The notes: a model not told the origin generated them from the sequence alone. A stretch of 64,000 nt of DNA from Planktothrix serta PCC 8927 (GCF_900010725.2 NZ_LR734883.1:109208-173207), one strand, 5' to 3'. Shown: positions 37,921 through 45,599, counted from the stretch's first letter. Made by a program: numbers and translations.

Positions 37921-38025
37921 TTCTCGTTCCCTGGCTCTGCCTGGGAATGAGTATCAGAGGCTCTGCCTCTATTTTTACTGTAGGCAGAGCCTACATTTTG
38001 CATTCCCTGGTAGAACCAGGGAACA
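37921..38025. repeat. TCTCGTTCCCTGGCTCTGCC-type composite palindrome
   Basis: Two nested inverted pairs: TTCCCTGGCTCTGCCTGGGAA at the left with ATTCCCTGGTAGAACCAGGGAA at the right, and AGAGGCTCTGCCTCT with TAGGCAGAGCCTA between them. It fills the gap between the dihydroorotate-dehydrogenase-like gene and hypD. I recall elements starting TCTCGTTCCC being common in Planktothrix-like and Microcystis genomes, but could not check. Confidence 0.85.
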
Positions 38026-38070
38026 AGTGTTAATATCATTATAAGTCAGCTATTTATTATCAAAAATATT

Positions 38071-39213
38071 ATGAAATTTGTTGATGAATATCGAGATGGG
38101 AAATTAGCTCAGGATTATGCAAAAGCGATCGCATCTATTACTACAAAACCCTGGACTATTATGGAAATTTGTGGGGGACAAACCCACTCGATTGTTAAAT
38201 ATGGAATAGATGAGTTATTACCCTCAGAAATCACCTTAATTCATGGCCCTGGTTGTCCCGTTTGTGTTACCGATATTAATATTATTGATCAAGCCATTGC
38301 CTTAGCAGAACTTCCTAATATTATTCTGTGTTCCTTTGGGGATATGTTACGAGTTCCTGGGAGTGAAAAAGACCTATTAAGTGTTAAAGCAACCGGAGCA
38401 GATGTTAGAATTATTTATAATCCCTTAGATTGCTTAAAAATAGCTCAACAAAACCCCACAAAACAGGTAATTTTCTTTGCCGTTGGCTTTGAAACAACAG
38501 CCCCAATAACCGCAATGGCAGTCTATCAAGCCCACCAACAAAAGATTAATAATTTCTCCCTTTTAGTCTCCCATGTTCTCGTTCCACCCGCAATGGAAGC
38601 CATATTATCAAGTCCCAATTGTCAAGTTCAAGGATTCTTAGCGGCGGGTCATGTTTGCACCGTCATGGGATATACCGAATATGAACCTATTGTTAAAAAA
38701 TATCAAATTCCCATTGTTGTAACTGGGTTTGAACCCATTGATATTTTACAAGGGATTTATTTATGTATTCAACAACTCGAAAAGGGCGAATATCAATTAG
38801 AGAATCAATATAATCGTTCCGTGCGTCGAGAAGGAAATGAAACCGCTAAAACAATTATTCAAGAAATATTTGAAATTGTCCCCCGTGAATGGCGAGGGAT
38901 GGGTGAAATTCCTAAAAGTGGGTTAGGAATTAAACAGAAATATATTAACTTTGATGCTCAAAAACGGTTTAATTCTCAACAGTTAATTCCCGTTTCTTCT
39001 CCCTGTCAAGACTGTATTAGTGGTGAAATTCTCCAAGGGATTAAAAAACCCCATCAATGTCCAGTTTTTGGAACCCGTTGTACTCCAGAACATCCATTAG
39101 GGGCGCCAATGGTTTCTTCTGAAGGTGCGTGTTCGGCTTATTATCGCTATCGTCAACAAACTCCCCATTCCCACCCCGTAGGGTGCGTAAGCGCAGCGCA
39201 CGCACCGTATTAA
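38071..39213 (+). CDS. hypD: hydrogenase maturation protein HypD, with repeat-derived C-terminus
   Basis: [4Fe-4S] protein that assembles Fe(CN)2CO with HypC. The 380 residues contain [17 protein letters not shown], the [10 protein letters not shown] motif, [17 protein letters not shown] and C-terminal cluster cysteines ([32 protein letters not shown]). The family normally ends soon after [12 protein letters not shown]. Here 19 further residues follow ([20 protein letters not shown] is the end), and those from HPV onward are read from a palindromic repeat at 39182-39206. The core is intact, so activity is likely unaffected. Confidence 0.96.
   Translation: MKFVDEYRDGKLAQDYAKAIASITTKPWTIMEICGGQTHSIVKYGIDELLPSEITLIHGPGCPVCVTDINIIDQAIALAELPNIILCSFGDMLRVPGSEKDLLSVKATGADVRIIYNPLDCLKIAQQNPTKQVIFFAVGFETTAPITAMAVYQAHQQKINNFSLLVSHVLVPPAMEAILSSPNCQVQGFLAAGHVCTVMGYTEYEPIVKKYQIPIVVTGFEPIDILQGIYLCIQQLEKGEYQLENQYNRSVRREGNETAKTIIQEIFEIVPREWRGMGEIPKSGLGIKQKYINFDAQKRFNSQQLIPVSSPCQDCISGEILQGIKKPHQCPVFGTRCTPEHPLGAPMVSSEGACSAYYRYRQQTPHSHPVGCVSAAHAPY
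39182..39206. repeat. GGTGCGT...ACGCACC palindrome inside the hypD 3' end
   Basis: The 25-bp element has 7-bp arms GGTGCGT (39182-39188) and ACGCACC (39200-39206), with further internal GCGC pairing. It supplies the last codons of hypD and its stop follows 4 bases later. A related stretch, GTGCGTGCGCTGC, occurs at about 53632. Confidence 0.88.
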
Positions 39214-39336
39214 TTCTATTCTCAGTTCCATCAAATTTTGTATGATAGATTGGTAAAATTACGGCTTGTATTCATTAAAACTCTTGTTATAGCAGGTGGC
39301 GCTGGCTTGTTTACAAGGGTCAAGCCTTGAATATTA

Positions 39337-39365
39337 CCACTAAGACACAAAGACACAAAGAAGTT
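39337..39365. repeat. ACCACTAAGACACAAAGACA dispersed repeat, copy 1
   Basis: This is the near-exact reverse complement of 52598-52628. A diverged inverted pair of the same family lies at 51251-51364. It sits in the gap after hypD, which otherwise holds only a DUF29 stump and a hairpin. Confidence 0.88.
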
Positions 39366-39414
39366 GTTAACATTAACCTGCTTATTGCTATCAGAAATTT
39401 AGGAGGAATTGAAA

Positions 39415-39480
39415 ATGCAGAGTTTATATGAAACCGATTTTTGGGATTACAATAAATCTAATAAACCGAGCTTTTTATAA
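39415..39480 (+). pseudogene. DUF29 N-terminal stump
   Basis: A 21-codon reading MQSLYETDFWDYNKSNKPSFL with a strong AGGAGG site 8 bases upstream. SLYETDF is the usual start of DUF29 proteins (about 150 residues, common in cyanobacteria). The match ends after WDY, exactly where a palindrome AAACCGAG/CTCGGTTT (39463-39497) begins. The gene appears cut by repeat insertion or deletion. It is too short to be functional unless it is a leader peptide. Confidence 0.55.
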
Positions 39481-39537
39481 AGAAGAAACTCGGTTTATTT
39501 ATAGACTATCTAACCGATGGCTATCCTACGGATAAGG

Positions 39538-40329
39538 TTATTGAGGATTGGGATTTTTTTGGAGCATTTGTTGTAATTCTTCAAGGGTTAATCCTAATCC
39601 TTGCGCCACAATTTCCATACTTAATCCCAAGGCTAAAAATCGATTAGCAGATTCTAATTTTGCTTTTTGTTCCCCTTCTTCTAACATTTCTTGAGCAAAT
39701 CTTGTTTGTTTTAAATCGTTTAGTCCTAACATAGTTTCTAGTTCCTCCCGACTCAGGTTTGGCAATTTATACAAGACAATGGTTTCTATTAAATTTATCA
39801 CATCAGATTGGATATTGACATCCTCAAGGGTTTGCTGGGTTTGAGATAAAAGTTGTCTGGCTTTAGCAGGGGTTTCGGCTACAGGAGTGATGACTAACTG
39901 AATGATTCCTAATCCAATACTAGCAGGTTCAACTTGCCATTCATCGAGATAGATTCTTTGAACGAAGTTAGAATCTAATAAAGGTTGATAGGGTTCGAGG
40001 CTATCGGGTTCTACATTACGTTCTTTAAAAATGATCACAGAACGCCAGATTTGAGCCGGGTTGTTAATTCTCAAATAGACGAATACTTCTGAAAAAAGCC
40101 TAGCATAAATATTGGGATCTTTTTGAAATTGTACCTCAACGAAATAAATCGGGAGTTGGGAAGTTGACTCTAGGGGAAGAAATACGCCGTCAATGCGAAA
40201 GGCGGTTTGTTTGAGTTCAACGGAATCAAATCGATAGTTAAGGGAGTCTGTTTCTGAACCCCCGATGAGTTCAAAGAAACTGCTAGGAAGTTCACTGAAT
40301 AGACGATAAAAAATAGAATCTGTTTTCAT
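39538..40329 (-). CDS. Rpn-family (DUF2887/PD-(D/E)XK) nuclease or transposase-like protein
   Basis: The 263 residues start MKTDSIFYRLFSELPSSFFE, typical of this cyanobacterial family. The nuclease core has the acids of RIDGVFLP and YFVEVQFQKD. The C-terminal part is helical, ending in a variable repeat-like tail (LALGLSMEIVAQGLGLTLEE) that matches the way these proteins end. E. coli Rpn relatives promote recombination and cut DNA. It stands alone here, without terminal inverted repeats. Confidence 0.87.
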   Translation of the reverse strand: MKTDSIFYRLFSELPSSFFELIGGSETDSLNYRFDSVELKQTAFRIDGVFLPLESTSQLPIYFVEVQFQKDPNIYARLFSEVFVYLRINNPAQIWRSVIIFKERNVEPDSLEPYQPLLDSNFVQRIYLDEWQVEPASIGLGIIQLVITPVAETPAKARQLLSQTQQTLEDVNIQSDVINLIETIVLYKLPNLSREELETMLGLNDLKQTRFAQEMLEEGEQKAKLESANRFLALGLSMEIVAQGLGLTLEELQQMLQKNPNPQ

Positions 40330-40448
40330 TCTTTCTCAAGACCCGCTAGTTGATCAAAAGCAAGGTATCCAGAAGCAAGGGACTTATCCAAAAGCGAGAG
40401 AATAGTATTATGTCAATTCAGGAATAATGGTGACGTGAAGCTGAGATA

Positions 40449-41597
40449 TTACTTATTCAATTCTTGACGTAATTGTTCTAACTCATCATCAATTGGACAA
40501 GTATTGGGCGAAGAATTGGGTTTCAAATCAGGAACACTTATGGTATAATTACCTGTAATTTGTGCTTTTAATGCTGCCAACTCATCATCAATGTCACTTC
40601 CTGCTTCTAAAGCAGCAAATTTACTTTCAAAATCTAAACCCGATAATTCTCCTGCTGCTGCTGAACGAGCTTCCAGTTGTAAAATTTTCTCTTCCATTCG
40701 TTCAAAGGCTGTTGTTGCATTATAAGAATTAATTCCACCTAACAAATCTTGTCGATTATTAATTTCAACCTGTGCTTTTGCAGCTTTGATTTTAGAAATT
40801 AGTAATGATTTCTTAGACTTAGCCTCAGAAACCTTTTGTTCAAAAACCAATAATTGATGTTTGAGAGAAGTAACTTGTTCTGTATGAGTATCTAGTTGCT
40901 GCTTAATTGTATTTAAAGTATTGAACCATAATTGCTTTCGTTTTAATGCTTCTTTAGCTAAATCTTCATAACCTTTTTTTACAGCAATTTCGGCTCGTGA
41001 TTGCCATTGATTAACTTGCATTTTAGTTTGAGTATATTGTTGTTCAAGACGTTTTTGAGCAACAATTACTGGAACAATAGCTTGACGGAACTTAATCACA
41101 TCTTCTTGCATATCCAAAACAGCTTGTTCTAACAGCTTTTCTGGATCAATTCCTTGCTTCAAAAGACGCATTAAACCCGCTACACCGAGTCCAGCAATAG
41201 CACCCGCAGCACCCATAGAAGCCATTCCCACACCAAATGCTGTTCCTCCTGTGGCGACTCCAATACCTCCTATAGCAGCAGACAAACCTGCACCCGCAAC
41301 TGCACCTGCGGTGGCTGCTCCCACTGATGAAGTATCCCCTTCTATCATCATTCTAATAGCTTCATAAAGCGCAAGTCCTGTTAATGCACCAGCCCCAGTT
41401 AATCCAACTGTTCCAACACTAAAACCTGTTCCGGCTGCTAAAATTCCAACTTGACCAACAGAAGCACCTGCTAAAGCACCCCCCGTTGCAAAGGCTGAAC
41501 CTGCTGAAAAATTGCGAGAATCGGTTTCAGAAGAGTCGAGGTAAGAGTTGACATTAGCTCTAATTAAACGACCCATTCGATTAAATAGCTGACCCAT
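40449..41597 (-). CDS. PspA/IM30 (Vipp1)-like protein with a glycine-rich membrane insertion
   Basis: PspA/Vipp1 proteins form membrane-bound helical polymers of the ESCRT-III type. Residues 1-23 (MGQLFNRMGRLIRANVNSYL) match the N-terminal amphipathic helix. From residue 150 the sequence resumes with DPEKLLEQAVLDMQEDVIKF, the family's next conserved block, then the long coiled-coil hairpin (to about 290) and a Vipp1-like end, DIDDELAALKAQI plus a final helix DELEQLRQELNK. Between them, about residues 31-146 are an insertion of Gly/Ala-rich helices (GAGALTGLALYEA, GAAGAIAGLGVAG) typical of glycine-zipper membrane segments. AGGAG precedes the ATG. It is the second gene of a two-gene unit. The architecture is unusual; function is inferred only. 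Confidence 0.88.
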   Translation of the reverse strand: MGQLFNRMGRLIRANVNSYLDSSETDSRNFSAGSAFATGGALAGASVGQVGILAAGTGFSVGTVGLTGAGALTGLALYEAIRMMIEGDTSSVGAATAGAVAGAGLSAAIGGIGVATGGTAFGVGMASMGAAGAIAGLGVAGLMRLLKQGIDPEKLLEQAVLDMQEDVIKFRQAIVPVIVAQKRLEQQYTQTKMQVNQWQSRAEIAVKKGYEDLAKEALKRKQLWFNTLNTIKQQLDTHTEQVTSLKHQLLVFEQKVSEAKSKKSLLISKIKAAKAQVEINNRQDLLGGINSYNATTAFERMEEKILQLEARSAAAGELSGLDFESKFAALEAGSDIDDELAALKAQITGNYTISVPDLKPNSSPNTCPIDDELEQLRQELNK

Positions 41598-41684
41598 AAT
41601 TTTTAACTCCTGTTTTTATTTTTAAAAGGGACTAAGATGAAATTTTGAGCGATTTAGTTTTAATTTATTCACTCCGTAACTTAC

Positions 41685-42236
41685 CTATTTATCGGCTAGA
41701 TCTCGTTGTTTCCAGAACTCATCTCGTGCAGCTTGTTCAACTTCTAATTTCGCTTTTTTTGCAGTTTCTAAATTTTCATTGAGTTTATTTGCGATCGCAT
41801 TTCCTAACTGTTCTTGTTCTAAATTTTCTAAATGATCATCGACTAACTTTTTAATCCCATACCCTGCTAACCCCACAACCGCACCAGCCGCCACAACAGG
41901 TGCCATCCCAATACCAACGGCAGTTCCCGCCACCGCTAAACCCATACCACCCACAACCGCAGAAACCCCAGCACCTCCAACCGCACCTACCGCGATTGCA
42001 CCTAACGCCGTTGCATCTCCTGCTTCTAAGGCTTTTTTCGCACCATAGGCTGCTGTTCCCACCACTGCACCCGCCGCCACGACGGGAGCAGCCCCTACTG
42101 CCACACCGCCAAAGCCACCCACTAACCCCATACCACCAACGGTTGCAGCCACTCCGGTTCCAACTGCTGCCCCTGTCGCTGCGTAACCTGTCGCTTCTGC
42201 AACGTTTTGCAAATCCTGATTATCCTTGTCAGTCAT
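41685..42236 (-). CDS. glycine-zipper membrane protein, partner of the PspA-like gene
   Basis: The 183 residues have two tandem copies of one Gly/Ala-rich membrane unit, at about residues 16-70 and 76-131. Both contain GGMGL and PVVAAGAVVG, then YG(A/I)KK. The second unit aligns with residues 87-146 of the PspA-like protein (GDATALGA with GDTSSVGA, GAVGGAGVSA with GAVAGAGLSA). A charged helical tail follows (about 132-183, KKAKLEVEQAARDEFWKQRD). No signal peptide is visible. It lies 87 bp upstream of the PspA-like gene on the same strand. The shared domain suggests that the two interact in the membrane. Confidence 0.82.
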   Translation of the reverse strand: MTDKDNQDLQNVAEATGYAATGAAVGTGVAATVGGMGLVGGFGGVAVGAAPVVAAGAVVGTAAYGAKKALEAGDATALGAIAVGAVGGAGVSAVVGGMGLAVAGTAVGIGMAPVVAAGAVVGLAGYGIKKLVDDHLENLEQEQLGNAIANKLNENLETAKKAKLEVEQAARDEFWKQRDLADK

Positions 42237-42476
42237 GGTGATTGCCTAAAATATTGACCTTGATATTAAATTAACAAAAATAACAATATCTTGGAATTCG
42301 TATTTATACGGAAGTTTAATACTATTAATGATACTTCAAAAGAAGATATCTAAGGATTGCTGGCTTGACACAATAAGAATCTTACCCTCGTCAAAAATGG
42401 TAAAATCTCCACTTCAGCGATGTTAGCTAGAAATATAATACAATATAGTAAGGACTATTAGTAAAGATTCCTTCTC

Positions 42477-42722
42477 ATGGCGAGTACAACCGTAACCAGT
42501 AAAGGACAAGTCACGATTCCTAAAGTCATTCGAGACTACTTGAAACTTGATACAGGTAGTAAAGTGGAATTTTTCATTGATGAAAATGGAGAGGTAAAAA
42601 TCATTCCTCTGAATGTTGCGGTTGAAAGTTTATCGGGGATTTTGCATCGTCCTGGGATGAAAAAAGCCACCTTAGAAGACATGGAAGCTGCTATTTATCA
42701 GGAGGCAAATGATTGGACTTGA
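42477..42722 (+). CDS. AbrB/MazE-type antitoxin (VapB-like), toxin lost
   Basis: The 81 residues begin with the swapped-hairpin DNA-binding fold STTVTSKGQVTIPKVIRDYL, followed by LKLDTGSKVEFFIDENGEV, and end in a toxin-wrapping tail (MEAAIYQEANDWT). Its stop overlaps by 14 bp a short reading that is the start of a VapC toxin, the normal operon layout. Since that toxin ends after 12 codons, this antitoxin is an orphan. It could still act as a repressor of its own promoter or neutralise another PIN toxin. Confidence 0.9.
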   Translation: MASTTVTSKGQVTIPKVIRDYLKLDTGSKVEFFIDENGEVKIIPLNVAVESLSGILHRPGMKKATLEDMEAAIYQEANDWT

Positions 42723-42747
42723 TACTAATATTTTAGTTCGGTATTAA
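42709..42747 (+). pseudogene. VapC toxin stump (12 codons)
   Basis: ATG at 42709 reads MIGLDTNILVRY, then TAA. This is the N-terminal strand of VapC with the first catalytic Asp (LDTN). A GGAGG lies at 42701-42705. After the stop the sequence no longer resembles a PIN domain, and a new gene starts at 42770, so the rest of the toxin was deleted, not merely shifted. Confidence 0.8.
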
Positions 42748-42769
42748 AAATATCAGACAGGAGGATTGA

Positions 42770-43204
42770 GTGGCATCGGGTGAGGGAGAAACTATCGAAA
42801 TTATTGAAGCAGATATTATTGATTCAACAGTTAAGGTAGGAAGTGGTTGTATTTGGCGAGGGAAGGGTCAAGAGCCTCAATGGGATAATCCTAAATCAAG
42901 TAAAGCTTACGATCATATTATCCGCCATCATGGTTCCAAGCTCAAATCCAGTAACTTACAAGGAAGATCAACGAGTACAAATCAGGATCAAGGACAATGG
43001 TTAAATGATCAAGATTGGGTAATAGCGGAAAAGTTAATCCCTAAATATTATGGGCAGTACATTATTAAGTTTAATCGTCCGATTGGTAGAGTTTATCATT
43101 CTGATAGCAGGATTACTGAAAACGTTTATTATGTTGAAATTGGGAGAAAGTATGATGGAACAATTAAATATGCTTATCCAGTTGTTCAGCCTAAATCAAA
43201 ATAA
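42770..43204 (+). CDS. putative small ribonuclease-toxin-like protein (EndoU/BECR-like pattern)
   Basis: I do not recognise a named family with certainty. The start is GTG at 42770 with AGGAGG 5 bases upstream. The 144 residues have a short N-terminal part and then a region resembling C-terminal nuclease domains of polymorphic toxins: DHIIRHHGSK (possible catalytic His pair), GQWLNDQDWVIAEKLIP, and an ending VEIGRKYDGTIKYAYPVV that recalls the DG-I-x-AYP finish of bacterial EndoU-like toxins. There is no secretion or repeat domain. It replaces the missing VapC behind the antitoxin and is followed by a 21-bp gap to a possible immunity gene. Activity is inferred. Confidence 0.66.
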   Translation: MASGEGETIEIIEADIIDSTVKVGSGCIWRGKGQEPQWDNPKSSKAYDHIIRHHGSKLKSSNLQGRSTSTNQDQGQWLNDQDWVIAEKLIPKYYGQYIIKFNRPIGRVYHSDSRITENVYYVEIGRKYDGTIKYAYPVVQPKSK

Positions 43205-43225
43205 GTCAAAATTAGGTAAATTAGC

Positions 43226-43825
43226 ATGAAAGAAATAACGAATTTTAGTTTTAAAATTGATAATCAAAATTTAGAAAATTACGGCTTACCTCCAGAAGAT
43301 CCATTAGGAGAATTATCTGATTTTGAATTAGGGTTACGGCGTTTTTGTTATGAGTGTAATCAACGAGTTATCTGGGAAATTGGTGAGATCCAGTTTACTG
43401 TATTTTTTGACCCTGATATTTGTATGTTATTTGAAGATCGCTTTCCCGAACAAATTGGTCAATTAGAACAGGGTCAAAATATTCGGATAGATTTTGTTGA
43501 AAGTTGCCATATTACGGTTATTTTAACCCATGAGGGTGAGCAGCTTCATTGTCAATTAAGGGAGTTTAATGATCAGCACAATCAGTATAATTATAAGTTG
43601 GATAAACAGCAAGTTTTAAGAGAGTTAAGAACAATTTTGTTTGAGGTAATGATATTGGCTTGGAAACAAGGTTATGTCACGAAAGAAGATATGTACGAGT
43701 TTATTAAACCAGCTTTTTCTTCCCCCCATGAGAGTCTAACACGCGAAAATCTTGAGTTTGTTTTACAAGATTTCAAATTGATTCGTCCTGCGGTAAAATA
43801 TGGGCTAGAACAATCTGGAAAATAA
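43226..43825 (+). CDS. hypothetical acidic protein, possible immunity partner
   Basis: No family recognised. The 199 residues are acidic, with no signal peptide or membrane span. An N-terminal alpha/beta part (NFSFKIDNQNLENYGLPPED, QFTVFFDPDICMLFED) leads to a helical C-terminal half (VLRELRTILFEVMILAWKQG). It lies 21 bp after the toxin-like gene on the same strand. Small acidic proteins in this place are commonly immunity proteins, but that is an argument from position. bciB begins 16 bp later, so the three genes could share a transcript. Confidence 0.68.
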   Translation: MKEITNFSFKIDNQNLENYGLPPEDPLGELSDFELGLRRFCYECNQRVIWEIGEIQFTVFFDPDICMLFEDRFPEQIGQLEQGQNIRIDFVESCHITVILTHEGEQLHCQLREFNDQHNQYNYKLDKQQVLRELRTILFEVMILAWKQGYVTKEDMYEFIKPAFSSPHESLTRENLEFVLQDFKLIRPAVKYGLEQSGK

Positions 43826-43841
43826 CAAAACCCAACTATCA

Positions 43842-45047
43842 ATGACTTCACTACAAGAACCAGCCAAACATCTCAAAGCTCAAGGTATGAAGCCGGGGGG
43901 TCGTCGCCCTGCTAAGGAACTCTGTAGCGAGTGCGGTCTGTGCGACACCTATTATATTCATTATGTTAAAGAAGCCTGTGCTTTTTTGAATCAACAAATA
44001 GCTGAATTAGAAGCAGAAGCTCATGGAAGAAGCCGCAATTTAGACAACTGGGATGATGTCTATTTTGGGGTGCATCAAGATATGATGCAAGCCAAGAAAA
44101 AACAACCCATTGAAGGGGCTCAATGGACAGGAATTGTGAGTACCATTGCTATTGAAATGCTCAACCGAGGGTTAGTAGAAGGGGTTGTTTGTGTTCAAAA
44201 TAGCAAAGAAGACCGTTTTCAACCTCAACCTGTAATTGCGAGAACCCCGGAAGAAATTCTAGCAGCTAAAGTCAATAAACCGACATTATCCCCGAATTTA
44301 TCAATTTTAGAACAAATCGAACAGTCGAAAATGAAGCGGCTGTTAGTAATTGGGGTAGGTTGTCAAATCCAAGCTTTGCGGGCAGTTGAGAAGGAATTAG
44401 GACTAGAAAAACTTTATGTTTTGGGAACGCCCTGCGTTGATAATGTCACCCGTGCGGGGTTGCAAAAATTCTTAGAAACAACAAGTAAATCCCCTGATAC
44501 TGTTGTTTATTATGAATTTATGCAGGATTTTCGGATTCACTTTAAACATGAGGATGGTTCTTTAGAAACTGTACCATTTTTTGGGTTAAATACCAAAGAA
44601 TTAAAGAATATTTTTGCCCCTTCTTGTTTGAGTTGTTTTGATTATGTCAATTCTTTGGCGGATTTAGTTGTCGGATATATGGGAGCAACTTTTGGCTGGC
44701 AATGGATTGTCGTTAGAAATCAAACCGGGCAGGAAATGTTAGACTTAGTTGGAGATTTAATTGATACCCAACCTGTAATCACCCAAGGAAATCGCAAACA
44801 AGCGGTGCAACAAAGTATTCCTGCCTATGATAAAGCCGTTACCTTACCGATGTGGGCGGCTAAATTAATGGGGGTGGTAATTGATAAAATCGGCCCTAGA
44901 GGGTTAGAATATGCGCGGTTTTCGATTGATTCTCACTTTACTCGCAATTATCTGTATGTAAAACGGAATCATCCTGAAAAGTTAGAGGCTCACGTTCCTG
45001 ATTTTGCTAAAAAAATTGTCGAACAATATCATCTACCTAATTCCTAA
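43842..45047 (+). CDS. bciB: 3,8-divinyl chlorophyllide 8-vinyl reductase, ferredoxin-dependent (FrhB family)
   Basis: Reduces the 8-vinyl group during chlorophyll a synthesis, using reduced ferredoxin, FAD and Fe-S clusters. The 401 residues match the cyanobacterial BciB (Synechocystis Slr1923) type: PAKELCSECGLCDTYYIHYV with C28, C31 and C34, the GVGCQIQALRAVEKELG segment, GTPCVDNVTRAGLQKFLE and PSCLSCFDYVNSLADLVVGY. This protein family is diagnostic of photosynthetic lineages. It follows the accessory toxin-like genes by 16 bp, which probably reflects insertion of those genes upstream of a core gene. Confidence 0.93.
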   Translation: MTSLQEPAKHLKAQGMKPGGRRPAKELCSECGLCDTYYIHYVKEACAFLNQQIAELEAEAHGRSRNLDNWDDVYFGVHQDMMQAKKKQPIEGAQWTGIVSTIAIEMLNRGLVEGVVCVQNSKEDRFQPQPVIARTPEEILAAKVNKPTLSPNLSILEQIEQSKMKRLLVIGVGCQIQALRAVEKELGLEKLYVLGTPCVDNVTRAGLQKFLETTSKSPDTVVYYEFMQDFRIHFKHEDGSLETVPFFGLNTKELKNIFAPSCLSCFDYVNSLADLVVGYMGATFGWQWIVVRNQTGQEMLDLVGDLIDTQPVITQGNRKQAVQQSIPAYDKAVTLPMWAAKLMGVVIDKIGPRGLEYARFSIDSHFTRNYLYVKRNHPEKLEAHVPDFAKKIVEQYHLPNS

Positions 45048-45055
45048 ATAAGAAA

Positions 45056-45089
45056 ACCACGCATAAGTTTGAAATTACTTATGTGTGGT
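45056..45089 (+). terminator. hairpin downstream of bciB
   Basis: Arms ACCACGCATAAGT (45056-45068) and ACTTATGTGTGGT (45077-45089) pair over 13 bases with one G-T. No T-run follows, so termination is probable rather than certain. Confidence 0.6.
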
Positions 45090-45155
45090 AGAATACATTT
45101 AGTGAAATTGACAAAATTGACAGGAGCACCCCTAAAAGATTCTCCCACTTAAAAC

Positions 45156-45386
45156 TCAACCGGGATTGGGAGTGTTCACTTGTTCATTAAGAACCCGTTT
45201 TATACCCATCAGGGGGACTGCTAAACTCAGCAAAACCAACCAAGGTGCTAAAACTAAACTAACAAACAGACAGACGAGAGCAATTCCCCTGGCAATAACC
45301 TGAACGATTTCTTCGTTGGTGCTTACACTGAGTAAAGCTGCAACAATGGAAATTGCAAGGGATAACAAAGAAGGTACTAACATCAC
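45156..45386 (-). CDS. small two-span membrane protein, unknown
   Basis: The 76 residues form two hydrophobic segments (LLSLAISIVAALLSV and GIALVCLFVSLVLAPWLVLL) with a short polar tail. The size and pattern resemble small conserved cyanobacterial membrane proteins, but I cannot name the family. It is on the same strand as typA, about 330 bp downstream, with a strong palindrome and a heptamer array between. Confidence 0.65.
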   Translation of the reverse strand: MMLVPSLLSLAISIVAALLSVSTNEEIVQVIARGIALVCLFVSLVLAPWLVLLSLAVPLMGIKRVLNEQVNTPNPG

Positions 45387-45567
45387 AACAAACCTTTCGT
45401 TTCAGGTAAAACAGTGTTGTGCGTTCCTTCGGGAAAATTCCCTACTTCCGTCTTCCTCAAACAGCTAAAATATCACCCACCTATTCAGTGCTTGGGGGAG
45501 ATGAACGATTACTATTGATTTTTGTTATTAAGATTATACCACGTTTAAGAAAAAAGTATATAGAGGA

Positions 45568-45599
45568 GGGAACAGGGAACAGGGAACAGGGAACAGGGG
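45568..45599. repeat. heptanucleotide tandem repeat GGGAACA
   Basis: About four and a half copies of the 7-bp unit GGGAACA. The same unit recurs, expanded to nearly eight copies, at 60382-60435. It is STRR-type and lies in the gap between typA and the small membrane gene. Confidence 0.92.

Noticed and set aside
39538-40329. Complete insertion sequence around the Rpn-type gene
   Set aside because: No terminal inverted repeats or target duplications are visible; Rpn proteins are often free-standing.
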